NCBI GenBank assembly: GCA_035946735.1
Contig: DASYYZ010000098.1
Coordinates: 62,001 to 126,000 of the forward strand
Length of the DNA: 64,000 bases
Direction: 5' to 3'
Origin: Gp13-AA77 sp035946735
GTDB lineage: Bacteria; Acidobacteriota; Terriglobia; UBA7540
The notes under the pieces are model-generated. The model was not told the DNA's origin. It saw only the letters and a list, made by a program, of their open reading frames with translations, and ran no database searches. The first letter of the stretch is position 1. Every line of letters starts with the position of its first letter. The translations under genes and the position numbers were made by a program. Shown here one piece after another: positions 1 through 8,404 of the stretch.

Positions 1-1502
1 CGCCGCCCGCGCAGCCCGAGCCGGCCCAGCCGGGCGGCGCTCCCGGAGAAGGAATCCGGCCTATGCATTTCGACGTGGCCGAAGTTCCTCCCATCGTCTC
101 GCACCATGAAATCCGCGTGGGCGGGAAGCTCTTGCGATACACGGCCACTGCCGGACGCCTGCCCATCAAGGACGCCGAGGACAAGATCGAGGCCGAGATG
201 TTCTTCGCGGCCTACACGCTGGATGGCGCTGATCCCGGCACGCGTCCCGTAACCTTCGCTTACAACGGCGGTCCCGGCGCCGCCACCGTTTGGCTGCACA
301 TGGGCGCGCTCGGGCCGCGCAAGGTGGTGCTCGAGCCGGAAGGCTTGATGCCGCAGTCACCCTACCGCCTGGAAGAGAATCCCAATACACCGCTGGACAA
401 GACGGACCTGGTGCTGGTGGACGCCATCGGCACCGGTTACAGCCGGCCGGCGGATCAGAATGCGGCGCGCAAGTACTGGAACATGAGCGGCGATATCGCG
501 GCCTTCGGCGAGTTCATCCGCCTTTATATCTCGCGCTACGAGCGCTGGTCATCGCCGCTGTACCTTTTCGGCGAGAGCTACGGCACCACGCGCTCCGCGG
601 GACTGGCCGGATATCTCAACGATCGCGGCATCAATTTCAACGGCATCGTGCTGCTCTCCACCGTGCTGAATTTCGAGACTCTGGATGACTCCTTTACCAA
701 CGATGTGCCTTACCCCATGCTTCTCCCCTCGTTCACATCCATCGCCTGGTACCACAAGAAGCTGCCGCCCGACCTGATGCAGGACCCGGATCGCGCCCGG
801 CAGGAATCGATGCAATTTGCGCTGGGCGAATACACGCAGGCCCTCGCTTCCGGGGACGCGCTCAGCCCGGAGGCGCGGCAGAGCATCGTCGACAAGCTGA
901 ACCGGTACACGGGTATCTCCAAAGAAGTGATCGAGTGGTCGAACCTGAGGATAGACGTTGGCATTTTCACTCACTTCCTTCTCGCCGACCAGAGGCTGCG
1001 CACCGGCCGCCTGGATGGCCGCTTCAAGGGACCCGATCCCGACGGCTTCATGAATACGCGCTTCTTCGATCCTGCAAGCGCGGAAACCGGCCCTCCCTTC
1101 ACCAGCGTCTTCTATGACTATGTTCGCCGCGAACTGAATTACAAGGTGGACATGCCCTACTACGTCTCGGCGCAGCAGTCGGGACTGTTCCAATTCAGTC
1201 TCACCGCTCCAGGCGGCCGGGGCGGCGGCGGCGCTCAGCCCGAGACCGCCACTCCGCTGCGGGAAGCCATCGTGAAGGACCGCTATCTGAAAATCCTGAA
1301 CATGGAAGGCTACTACGACCTGGCCACGCCCTATCTCGCAGCCTGGTACACGTTCGACCATCTTGATCTGCCGCCGGAGTTCCGGAAGAATATCTCGCAC
1401 GCCCAGTATGAATCGGGACACATGGTGTACCTGGACTCGAAAGCCCACGCCAAGATGAAGCAGGATTTTAGCAACTTCATCGAGTCAACCACGAGGAGAT
1501 AG
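1..1502 (+). CDS. Serine carboxypeptidase, peptidase family S10 (5' end outside window)
   Basis: This is a secreted-type serine carboxypeptidase that would trim C-terminal residues from peptides. The frame is open to the left edge (Pro/Ala/Gly-rich linker before the ATG at 63), so the true start, and probably a signal peptide, lie upstream of the window. The nucleophile motif GESYG is at about 570-584 (Ser172 counted from the ATG at 63). The expected Asp lies in the stretch NMEGYYDLATPY and the His in YESGHMVY near the C-terminus, giving the S10 Ser-Asp-His order. The oxyanion region reads FAYNGGPGAATVW. A short Gly-rich insertion (GGRGGGGAQ) precedes the Asp motif. The family is common in Acidobacteriota, usually as single genes; nothing nearby suggests a dedicated pathway. 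Confidence 0.9.
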   Translation, partial: PPAQPEPAQPGGAPGEGIRPMHFDVAEVPPIVSHHEIRVGGKLLRYTATAGRLPIKDAEDKIEAEMFFAAYTLDGADPGTRPVTFAYNGGPGAATVWLHMGALGPRKVVLEPEGLMPQSPYRLEENPNTPLDKTDLVLVDAIGTGYSRPADQNAARKYWNMSGDIAAFGEFIRLYISRYERWSSPLYLFGESYGTTRSAGLAGYLNDRGINFNGIVLLSTVLNFETLDDSFTNDVPYPMLLPSFTSIAWYHKKLPPDLMQDPDRARQESMQFALGEYTQALASGDALSPEARQSIVDKLNRYTGISKEVIEWSNLRIDVGIFTHFLLADQRLRTGRLDGRFKGPDPDGFMNTRFFDPASAETGPPFTSVFYDYVRRELNYKVDMPYYVSAQQSGLFQFSLTAPGGRGGGGAQPETATPLREAIVKDRYLKILNMEGYYDLATPYLAAWYTFDHLDLPPEFRKNISHAQYESGHMVYLDSKAHAKMKQDFSNFIESTTRR

Positions 1503-1566
1503 AGCGAAGCCATGGAAGCGCTGCGGGCGATTGTGGAGTCAATCTGTCGTGTGCTAGCCTTTAGAC

Positions 1567-1968
1567 ATGTTTCGAAGGGCAAGCGCCTGGGCCGTTCTTC
1601 TTGCGATCGCTGCTGCGCTAATGCCCGGTGGGCTCGCCCCGTTAGGGCAAGCCTCGCGGTCCTCCTGCTGCCGGACGGGCCAGTGCCCGATGGCCGCCGC
1701 CGGCCATCACGACATGGGCGAGAACCACGCTCAGCACTGTAAAGGCGAAGGGACCGCATCGACATCGCAGGGCGTCGCCGCCTGCACATGCTCGGTTTCA
1801 CAGGGTTCAGGAACGGCGGTTCCACCCACTGCGTTTCGCTTCAGCTTTCAACTCGCCATTGAGAACGGGTTGCTTCACCTCCTGTCTCGTTTGGAGACAC
1901 CCACCGCAGCTTCAGCAGCGCCACTTCAGGGCTATTATCTTTCCCTCGATCAGCCTCCCAAAGCATAG
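1567..1968 (+). CDS. Small secreted Cys/His/Met-rich protein, possible metal binder
   Basis: A 133-residue protein of no family I can name. Residues 1-29 look like a signal peptide (Arg pair, then a hydrophobic Ala/Leu run ending near GQA). The mature N-terminus has a dense set of soft-metal ligands: CCRTGQCPM, then HHDM, HAQHC, then ACTCS, all within about 50 residues; the rest is unremarkable. Such Cys/Met/His clusters suggest copper or another thiophilic metal. The next gene, 223 nt downstream on the same strand, is a TonB-dependent receptor, so the pair may handle a metal or metal chelate at the outer membrane. The start was chosen because the signal peptide follows directly; no good ribosome binding site is visible. 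Metal binding is inferred from composition only. Confidence 0.6.
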   Translation: MFRRASAWAVLLAIAAALMPGGLAPLGQASRSSCCRTGQCPMAAAGHHDMGENHAQHCKGEGTASTSQGVAACTCSVSQGSGTAVPPTAFRFSFQLAIENGLLHLLSRLETPTAASAAPLQGYYLSLDQPPKA

Positions 1969-2191
1969 TCATCTCACACGCCAGCGCCGTTTCCCAAGGG
2001 TCGGCATTCCCGCCTCGATGTGTCATCACGACGCGTCGCGGCCAATGTGGCGCGGTTGATCAGTCGCAGGAACGTGGATTCGCTTTCCGCGCCCACACGC
2101 TTGTGATGGCTCGCGGAAGTCATGCATTCACGAGAGGGCTCTGCGATCAAACGCGCCGGTTCTACTGCGAAAACATAATCAGGGAGGCTTT

Positions 2192-4486
2192 GTGCGAAAG
2201 CTCGTATTTTGTCTCTGCCTGGCGAATTTTCTGATATCCGGTTCTCCGCTCCAGGCAACAATTTTTGGAAGAATTCAAGGAGTTGTGCACGACCCACAGC
2301 ATCGGCCTGTGACCGGAGCGTCTGTGAAGCTGCAGGCGATTACCTCGGATTGGTCTCAAACCGGACAATCGGACGATAACGGTGAGTTTTCGTTCGCCGC
2401 CGTACCAATCGGCGACTACAGGATCACCGTCACTCAGCCTGGCTTCGAGATCTCGAAGCAGACTCTCACCGTCGATGCCGGCTCATCACCGATTCTTCAC
2501 TTCCAACTGGCGCTTGCGACCTTGAGCCAAACTACCGTCGTCGTCGGCCAGGCAGAGGTCGCCAACGTGGATTCGGTAACCCCCACGACTCTGGTCGATC
2601 GCCAGGACATCTCTCAAACTCCCGGCTCCGACCGCACCAACAGTCTGGCGATGATCACCGATTACGTGCCCGCTGCCTACGTCACCCACGACATGCTGCA
2701 CATGCGAGGTGGCCACCAAGTCAACTGGCTCATTGACGGCGTGCCCGTACCCAACACCAATATCGCCGCCAATCTGGGCCCGGTGATTGACCCCAAGGAC
2801 ATCGATTATCTCGAGATTCAAAGGGGCAGCTACGAGGCCGGCAACGGAGACCGTACGTATGGAGTCTTCAACATCGTGCCCCGAACCGGCTTCGAGCGCG
2901 ACAATGAGGCGGAACTCGTCACCACTTTCGGCAATTGGTATCAAACGAACGATCAGCTCAATTTCGGAGGGCACACCGGGCGCTTCGCCTATTACGCCAG
3001 TGTGAACGGAAATCGCAGCAACTACGGTCTGCAAACCCCGATTGGGCAGGTGTTTCACGATGCGGAGAACGGCTACGGGGGATTCGCTTCGTTCATTTTC
3101 AATCCCGATTTCAGCAACCAATTTCGGCTGGTCACCTCGCTTCGGGAGGACTATTATCAGATCCCCTACGACCCGGATCCCAACTCCATCGGAAATCAAG
3201 AGTTGGTGGCGGGAGGGAATCCCCCCAGTTACGGCCTTCGCGACGGCGAGCATGAGCGCGACGGCTACGTCACTTTCTCGTGGGTCCACACGTTCAATCC
3301 CAATACGCTGCTGACGGTTTCTCCGTTTTATCACTACAACAGCGCCGACTACCAAGGCGGCCCGAACGATTATCCCTTCATCTCCACCACGAATCAGGCT
3401 GCCAATTACGGGGGCGTGCAGGCGACGGTGGACGAACACGTTTGGAGAAACGATGGTCAGGCCGGAGTGTACGGATTCGCCCAGCACCAGGCCAGTCTCT
3501 TCGATAACCAATTTACGGATGGGAGTAAAAACTTCCCCGCCTCTTCTCTTGGCGTAACGGGAGGGCTTGCGAGCGTATTCATCAGCGACAAGTTCAAAGT
3601 GACCTCGTGGTTGACCTTAATCGCCGGCCTCCGCCAAACGCACTTTACGGCGGACATCGTGGAGAACGCGACGGACCCCCGCTTTGGTGTTGCCATCAGA
3701 GTCCCGCGTCTGAACTGGGTCTTCCGCGCTTTCTACGGCAAATACTACCAGGCCCCCCCACTCGCGACGGCTACCGGCCCGCTGCTCGGTTTCGCGAACA
3801 GCCAGGGTTTCGCTTTCGCTCCGTTGCACGGCGAGCGCGATGAAGAACACCAGTTCGGCCTCACCATTCCTTGTCGCGGCTGGGCGCTCGACGCCGATAC
3901 ATTTCAGACCGAGGCGAGCAATTGGCTGGATCACAACAATATCGGAGAATCGAATCTCTTCTGGCCGATCACGTGGGACGCTGCCTTGATACAGGGTTCG
4001 GAGCTAACAGTGCGGTCTCCCCGACTCTGGCATCGGGGCCAGTTGCACCTTGCCTTTGCGAATCAATTCGCGCGGGCAACCTCACCCATCACCGGGGGAT
4101 TGATCTGCCCTCCCGCGACGCCGATATGCTCGCAGTATCCGCCACCGGGATATGGACCGGTAGACCACGATCAGAGAAACACTTTGAACTTGGGTTTCAA
4201 TACCAATCTTCCCTGGCAGACGTTCGCTTCGACGAATGTATACTACGGCTCGGGTTTCCACAATGGGACGCCCAACGCTCAATACCCCGGGGCCTATCTG
4301 CCGGGGCAGACCACGTTCGATATTTCGCTGGGTAAGTCCTTCCGCGAGAAATTCACCGTCTCCGTAACCGCGCTGAATGTGGCAAACCGTCGCGTGGAGC
4401 TGGACAACAGTATTACGTTCGGAGGCTTTCACTACAACGACCCGCGGCAGATCTACGCCGAGGTACGGTATCGGTTCCATATGTGA
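2192..4486 (+). CDS. TonB-dependent outer-membrane receptor with N-terminal carboxypeptidase-regulatory domain
   Basis: A 764-residue outer-membrane receptor using TonB/proton-motive force to import a bound substrate. Residues 1-22 form a signal peptide. Residues 27-105 are a carboxypeptidase D regulatory-like beta-sandwich (GRIQGVVHDP..., YRITVTQPGFE). The plug domain follows (about 130-230: MRGGHQVNWLIDGVPVPN, IDYLEIQRGSYEAG), then the beta-barrel, ending in an aromatic residue cluster before a final Met (YRFHM). The start is GTG at 2192 with AGGGAGG at 2182-2188. It is much shorter than the Oar-like receptors elsewhere in the window (1095 and 1145 residues), resembling classical metal/siderophore receptors in size. 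The Cys/His/Met-rich secreted protein upstream suggests a metal-related substrate, but this is unproven. Confidence 0.88.
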   Translation: MRKLVFCLCLANFLISGSPLQATIFGRIQGVVHDPQHRPVTGASVKLQAITSDWSQTGQSDDNGEFSFAAVPIGDYRITVTQPGFEISKQTLTVDAGSSPILHFQLALATLSQTTVVVGQAEVANVDSVTPTTLVDRQDISQTPGSDRTNSLAMITDYVPAAYVTHDMLHMRGGHQVNWLIDGVPVPNTNIAANLGPVIDPKDIDYLEIQRGSYEAGNGDRTYGVFNIVPRTGFERDNEAELVTTFGNWYQTNDQLNFGGHTGRFAYYASVNGNRSNYGLQTPIGQVFHDAENGYGGFASFIFNPDFSNQFRLVTSLREDYYQIPYDPDPNSIGNQELVAGGNPPSYGLRDGEHERDGYVTFSWVHTFNPNTLLTVSPFYHYNSADYQGGPNDYPFISTTNQAANYGGVQATVDEHVWRNDGQAGVYGFAQHQASLFDNQFTDGSKNFPASSLGVTGGLASVFISDKFKVTSWLTLIAGLRQTHFTADIVENATDPRFGVAIRVPRLNWVFRAFYGKYYQAPPLATATGPLLGFANSQGFAFAPLHGERDEEHQFGLTIPCRGWALDADTFQTEASNWLDHNNIGESNLFWPITWDAALIQGSELTVRSPRLWHRGQLHLAFANQFARATSPITGGLICPPATPICSQYPPPGYGPVDHDQRNTLNLGFNTNLPWQTFASTNVYYGSGFHNGTPNAQYPGAYLPGQTTFDISLGKSFREKFTVSVTALNVANRRVELDNSITFGGFHYNDPRQIYAEVRYRFHM

Positions 4487-4604
4487 GCCGGCTTCTTCAC
4501 CGGTGCTTCCCGAACACGGGAGAAGTGGTCAATATGGGGCGGCGGTGGAGATGGAGCCAAGTTGGATGACGTTTATTCTATACCGGCCGGTGAGGGAATG
4601 TCCC

Positions 4605-4832
4605 ATGCAACACACGATCAAGGCGATCATCAGGCCAGGAGATGAGTCGGGCTATGTCGCGGAATGCGTCGAGGTGCCCGTGGTAACGCAGGGTGAGACC
4701 CTCGACGAAGTGACGGTGAACCTGCGCGAAGCCGTCGCGCTTCATCTCGAAGGGGAAGACCTTTCTCGGTTGGGTCTCGCTCCTTGGCCAACCATCCTGG
4801 TCACGTTCGAGCTGGAGGCGCTAACCCAATAA
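4605..4832 (+). CDS. HicB-like small protein (orphan antitoxin type)
   Basis: A 75-residue protein matching the partial RNase-H-like fold of HicB antitoxins: a beta-strand start (HTIKAIIRPG), the signature SGYVAECVEVPVVTQGET, then the helix LDEVTVNLREAVALHLEGE. The ATG at 4605 was chosen because the fold begins directly after it; an in-frame ATG at 4566 would add 13 residues of no obvious meaning. HicB normally neutralises the mRNA interferase HicA. No HicA-type gene is visible within 400 nt on either side, so this is either an orphan regulator or a remnant. It lacks the C-terminal DNA-binding domain of long HicB forms. Confidence 0.7.
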   Translation: MQHTIKAIIRPGDESGYVAECVEVPVVTQGETLDEVTVNLREAVALHLEGEDLSRLGLAPWPTILVTFELEALTQ

Positions 4833-4930
4833 ACTGCAGTTTCCCCTGCCACGGATTTGCTTCAAAATGAGGCGCCAGTCGCCACGCCGCCGTTCGTCAA
4901 TCTTGAACCGCCGGAGAGCCAGCGGAGTGC

Positions 4931-4960
4931 TTGACGGGCTTTACAGTCGTCATTTATATT
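4931..4960 (+). promoter_or_regulatory. Sigma-70-type promoter of the toxin-antitoxin pair
   Basis: A TTGACG box at 4931-4936 and TATATT at 4955-4960 are separated by 18 nt, 30 nt before the antitoxin ATG at 4990. The -10 box overlaps the palindrome described in the next entry. Confidence 0.6.
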
Positions 4961-4971
4961 CACAGTGAATA
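4957..4971. promoter_or_regulatory. Palindromic operator for the RHH antitoxin
   Basis: A perfect 15-nt inverted repeat, TATTCAC-A-GTGAATA, overlaps the last bases of the -10 box and lies 18 nt upstream of the antitoxin start. Antitoxins of the ribbon-helix-helix class usually repress their own operon by binding such sites, so autoregulation is the likely role. Confidence 0.6.
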
Positions 4972-4989
4972 CATTTGCCAAGGAGCCTT

Positions 4990-5238
4990 ATGCCCAAGAC
5001 TCTAACTCTGCGGGTCGATGACGCCACCTATAACACTTTCGTGCGTGCGGCGGCGGCGGAGCGGAGATCCATCGCCAATTTCATTGAGACCGCTGCGCTA
5101 CGCCATATCGAGGAGAGTGAGTTCGTTGACGATGCCGAAATGGCAGAGATTATGGACAATGCTGATCTCGTCCGCCGTCTGAAGAAGGGCTCGGAGGCAG
5201 CGAGGAAGCGTAAGGGCCGCTTTGTACCGTCCTTATAG
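4990..5238 (+). CDS. Ribbon-helix-helix antitoxin (CopG/RelB-like)
   Basis: An 82-residue protein with an N-terminal ribbon-helix-helix pattern: beta-strand KTLTLRVDDATY, helix TFVRAAAAERRS, helix IANFIETAALRHIEE. The C-terminal half is acidic then strongly basic (RRLKKGSEAARKRKGR) and would wrap the toxin. The start is ATG 4990 with AGGAG at 4981-4985; a TTG at 4975 is less likely. The stop overlaps the toxin gene by 17 nt, the usual coupled arrangement. A promoter and palindrome sit immediately upstream. It should bind and neutralise the RelE-like product of the next gene and repress the operon. Confidence 0.8.
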   Translation: MPKTLTLRVDDATYNTFVRAAAAERRSIANFIETAALRHIEESEFVDDAEMAEIMDNADLVRRLKKGSEAARKRKGRFVPSL

Positions 5239-5506
5239 AATCTTCGAAACCGAGCCTTTTACGCGTGACTTCGACGATCTGGCAAGCTCTGTCAGGGAAC
5301 GGCTGGAAGCGAAACTGCGGGAACACGTTTACCCCATCTTGCGGCAAGAACCGCATTTTGGGCCGAATATCAAACGACTGCGGAATTGGGAGCCGCCAAC
5401 GTGGCGCTGCCGGATCGGCGATTGGCGCCTATTCTACGAGATCAGCGAGTCCGATCGGATCGTCTACGTAACGGCTGTCGAACACCGTAAGGAAGCGTAT
5501 CGCTGA
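5222..5506 (+). CDS. RelE/ParE-superfamily toxin
   Basis: A 94-residue protein with the RelE-type layout: N-terminal beta-strand YRIFETEPFTRDF, two helices (LASSVRERLEAKLREHVYPIL), then the beta-sheet WRCRIGDWRLFYEI and IVYVTAVEHRKEAY. The Arg residues of the RIGDWR segment and the HRKEAY tail occupy the positions of catalytic or RNA-binding residues in RelE-type ribosome-dependent mRNA interferases. Translation starts at TTG 5222, inside the antitoxin gene, which implies translational coupling. The next gene is essential (thrS), 57 nt downstream. Exact target (mRNA versus gyrase for ParE) cannot be decided from sequence; RelE-type is my preference. Confidence 0.8.
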   Translation: MYRPYRIFETEPFTRDFDDLASSVRERLEAKLREHVYPILRQEPHFGPNIKRLRNWEPPTWRCRIGDWRLFYEISESDRIVYVTAVEHRKEAYR

Positions 5507-5563
5507 GCCGCGTTTGACCACCCCGTCCCCCCTCTGCTATTTTGAATTCTCCCGGAAATGTAT

Positions 5564-7504
5564 ATGTCGAGTATTCAGTTAACTTTTCCTGACGGCGCCG
5601 TCAAGGAGTATCCTGCCGGCGTCACCCCGGCCGAGGTGGCCAAGTCCATCGGGCCGCGCCTTGCCTCGGAATCCCTTGTGGCCAAGGTGAATGGCAACCT
5701 GAGCGATCTGGCTTCTCCCATCGAATCGAGCGGTCCGGTTCAGTTTGTGACGCCGGCTTCCGGCCCGGAGGCGCTCGAGGTCTACCGGCATTCGTCCGCA
5801 CACTTGCTGGCAGCAGCCGTCCTGGAGCTGTTTCCCGACGCTCATCCTGGCATTGGTCCGCCCACCGACACCGGCTTCTACTACGACTTCTATCGCGAGA
5901 AGTCTTTTACGGAGGAAGACCTCGGCAAGCTCGAAGCCAAGATGCGCGAGCTCGTCAAAGCCGATATTCCTTACGAGCGGATTTATTTTCAGAAGGAAGA
6001 GGGCAAGAAGCTTTTCGAGCGGATGGGCGAATTTCTGAAGTGCCAGTTGATCGACGAAAAGGCAGATCAAGTTTTCTCAGCGTATCGTACCGGCAGATTT
6101 CTCGACTTCTGCCGCGGACCGCACATCCCGTCCACGGGAAGGATCAAGGCGTTCAAGCTGCTGAGCGTGGCAGGCGCGCACTGGAAGGGCGACGAGCACT
6201 CGCACCCCATGCAGCGCATTTACGGCACGGCGTTCTTCTCTCAGAAGGACCTTGACGCCTACCTCACCCAGGTGGAAGAGGCCAGGAAGCGCGATCATCG
6301 GCGGCTCGGGCGCGAGCTGGACCTGTTCAGCATTGAGGAGGACGCCGGACCGGGACTGATCTTCTGGCATCCCAAAGGCGGGATCATCCGGCAGCAGATC
6401 GAAGACTGGTTGCGCCAGGAACTGCAGGTGCGCGGCTACGGCATGGTTTACACGCCGCACACTATGCGGCGGCACCTGTGGGAGATCAGCGGCCACACGG
6501 GTTTCTACGCCGACAGCATGTTCGGCTCCATGCCTGTTGAGGATGAAGAGTACCAGCTCAAGCCCATGAACTGCCCGGGCCACATCCTGATCTATAAATC
6601 GCGAGTGCGGAGTTATCGCGAGCTGCCGCTGCGTTTCGCCGAACTCGGCACCGTCTATCGGTACGAACGTTCGGGCGTGCTGCACGGACTGCTGCGCGTG
6701 CGCGGCTTCACCCAGGACGACGCTCACATCTTCTGCATGCCGGACCAGCTCGAAAGCGAGGTCGAGGCCTGCGTGGAGTTCGCCCTCGCCGTGCTCAAGA
6801 GCTTTGGCTTTGACAAGTACCAGGTAGAGCTTTCGGCCCGCGATCCGCAGCATGGCGAGAGCTATGCAGGCACGGTGGAGGAATGGGAGCGCGCCGAAGG
6901 CGCTCTCATGAATACGCTGCGCCGCATGGAGATTCCGTTCAAGTACATGCCTGGCGAGGCCGTTTTCTACGGCCCGAAGATTGACGTAAAGCTGGTGGAC
7001 GCCATCGGCCGGCCCTGGCAGCTCACAACGGTGCAGTTCGATTTTAACCTTCCGCGCCGGTTTGAGCTCGAATACACGGGCGTTGACGGTCAGAAGCACA
7101 CGCCGGTGATGGTCCATCGGGCTCTCTTCGGTTCGGTGGAGCGCTTCTTTGGCGTCCTGGTGGAGCACTACACGGGCGCCTTCCCCGTGTGGCTCTCACC
7201 AGTGCAGGCGGTAGTGCTGCCGGTGAGCGAGAAGCATCAGGAATACGCGCGGGAAGTGGTGGCAGCACTCAAAGCTGCGAAGCTGCGGGTGGAGCTTGAT
7301 GATCGCAATGAGAAGCTGAACGCCCGCATCCGGGACGCCCAGCTCGGCAAGGTGCCTTTCATGCTGGTGGTTGGGGAACGCGAGGCGGCCTCGCGCAGCG
7401 TTGCCGTGCGGCGGCGTGACAGGGGCGACACCGGGACTATCGCCCTGGACGATTTCACTAGACAGGCGCGCGATCTTATCGACAGCCGCGCCGCAAAATG
7501 GTAG
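5564..7504 (+). CDS. thrS: Threonyl-tRNA synthetase
   Basis: Charges tRNA-Thr with threonine. Full length (646 residues from ATG 5564; an ATG two codons upstream is also possible, but GGA at 5554-5556 is better spaced to 5564). Order of domains: TGS (about 1-60), the editing domain with its HSSAHLL motif, the class II catalytic core with motif 2 near TVYRYERSGVLHGLLRVRGF, and the C-terminal anticodon-binding domain (about 535-640). The three zinc ligands of ThrRS are visible: Cys in MNCPGH, His in DDAHIFC, His in VHRALFGSVE. It heads the translation block thrS-infC-rpmI-rplT-pheS-pheT, an order conserved in many bacteria. Confidence 0.97.
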   Translation: MSSIQLTFPDGAVKEYPAGVTPAEVAKSIGPRLASESLVAKVNGNLSDLASPIESSGPVQFVTPASGPEALEVYRHSSAHLLAAAVLELFPDAHPGIGPPTDTGFYYDFYREKSFTEEDLGKLEAKMRELVKADIPYERIYFQKEEGKKLFERMGEFLKCQLIDEKADQVFSAYRTGRFLDFCRGPHIPSTGRIKAFKLLSVAGAHWKGDEHSHPMQRIYGTAFFSQKDLDAYLTQVEEARKRDHRRLGRELDLFSIEEDAGPGLIFWHPKGGIIRQQIEDWLRQELQVRGYGMVYTPHTMRRHLWEISGHTGFYADSMFGSMPVEDEEYQLKPMNCPGHILIYKSRVRSYRELPLRFAELGTVYRYERSGVLHGLLRVRGFTQDDAHIFCMPDQLESEVEACVEFALAVLKSFGFDKYQVELSARDPQHGESYAGTVEEWERAEGALMNTLRRMEIPFKYMPGEAVFYGPKIDVKLVDAIGRPWQLTTVQFDFNLPRRFELEYTGVDGQKHTPVMVHRALFGSVERFFGVLVEHYTGAFPVWLSPVQAVVLPVSEKHQEYAREVVAALKAAKLRVELDDRNEKLNARIRDAQLGKVPFMLVVGEREAASRSVAVRRRDRGDTGTIALDDFTRQARDLIDSRAAKW

Positions 7505-7678
7505 ATTATTAGCCGGGAGACAGGGTCATTGGTCTCGCAGAAGGCCTGTGTGGTTTCCTAGTGCAATCATAGCTCGCTCGCGGCAAGTGCGTGAATTCCG
7601 CTCCCCGGCGGGTGGAGTATTGTTTAGGCGCGCCGTGGACCGCGGTTTTAATAGGCCCAGGGGCCTGGAGGGAAATTT
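7505..7678 (+). promoter_or_regulatory. infC leader region
   Basis: This 174-nt gap between thrS and infC holds no gene. It contains a short GGCC...GGCC inverted repeat near 7654-7664 and the GGAGGG ribosome binding site at 7667-7672. An internal promoter or translational control site for infC could lie here, but I cannot identify a specific element. Confidence 0.3.
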
Positions 7679-8389
7679 ATCGCCGACCGTCGAGTAACCG
7701 AAAGAGTTCGGGTTAACGAAAGAATCCGCGCGAAGGAGATTCGCGTCGTGGATGACGAGGGCAAGCAGCTCGGAATCATGCCTCCGTATGAGGCCATCAA
7801 GATCGCCCGTGAACGCGGACTGGATCTCGTTGAGGTTTCGCCCACAGCCGCTCCCCCGGTCTGCCGCATCGTCAATTACGGCAAATATCTGTACCAGCAG
7901 AGCAAGCGGGAGCACGAGGCTCGGAAAAATCAGCGCTCGATTGAGTTGAAGGAGGTGAAATTCCGGCCGCGCACCGGCGTTCACGACTTTGAAACCAAGC
8001 GCAACCAGATCGCGCACTTCCTGGAAGAAGGCAGCAAGGTCAAAGCGACGATTATGTTTCGCGGCCGCGAAATGGCGCACCGCAATCTCGGCTGGGAGAT
8101 GATGGACAGACTGTTCAAGGATCTGGGCGAATCGGTGGTGGTGGAGACCAGGCCCAGGCAGGAAGGCCCTAATCTGACGGCGATTCTGGCCCCTAAGAAG
8201 CCCGGCCAGGCTGCGAAGCCACCGAAGCCTTCCAGCCCGCCCGGCGGAGCTCCAAGGCCACCTGCTCCGGTGGGCGCCGGGAGTACTCCGGCATCCGCGA
8301 GGCCGACGCATCCGGCGGCGAGCGTTGCCGCTAGCGCGCCCAAGCCTGCGCAGAGCGCGGCAGCTGCGCCGGGAAGCAGCGACGAGTAG
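7679..8389 (+). CDS. infC: Translation initiation factor IF-3, probable AUC start codon
   Basis: IF-3 binds the 30S subunit and discriminates against non-standard start codons. The conserved N-domain RVNERIRAKEIRVVDDEG runs upstream of the first ATG/GTG-type codon (GTG 7748), which would cut it in half. Reading back in frame to the stop at 7652, the only codon well placed behind a Shine-Dalgarno (GGAGGG, 7667-7672) is ATC at 7679, giving a 236-residue protein. Use of AUU/AUC/AUA by infC is known elsewhere and is the basis of IF-3 autoregulation. The C-domain (RGREMAHRNLGWEMMDRL) is intact. A Pro/Ala-rich tail of about 65 residues follows (APKKPGQAAKPPKPS...), beyond the usual 170-180 residue length. 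Confidence 0.9.
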   Translation: MADRRVTERVRVNERIRAKEIRVVDDEGKQLGIMPPYEAIKIARERGLDLVEVSPTAAPPVCRIVNYGKYLYQQSKREHEARKNQRSIELKEVKFRPRTGVHDFETKRNQIAHFLEEGSKVKATIMFRGREMAHRNLGWEMMDRLFKDLGESVVVETRPRQEGPNLTAILAPKKPGQAAKPPKPSSPPGGAPRPPAPVGAGSTPASARPTHPAASVAASAPKPAQSAAAAPGSSDE

Positions 8390-8404
8390 GAAAGAACTAG
8401 TCAG

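Noticed and set aside
1969..2191. Riboswitch (cobalamin type) ahead of the TonB receptor
   Set aside because: No conserved B12-box or other riboswitch core was found in this 223-nt gap.
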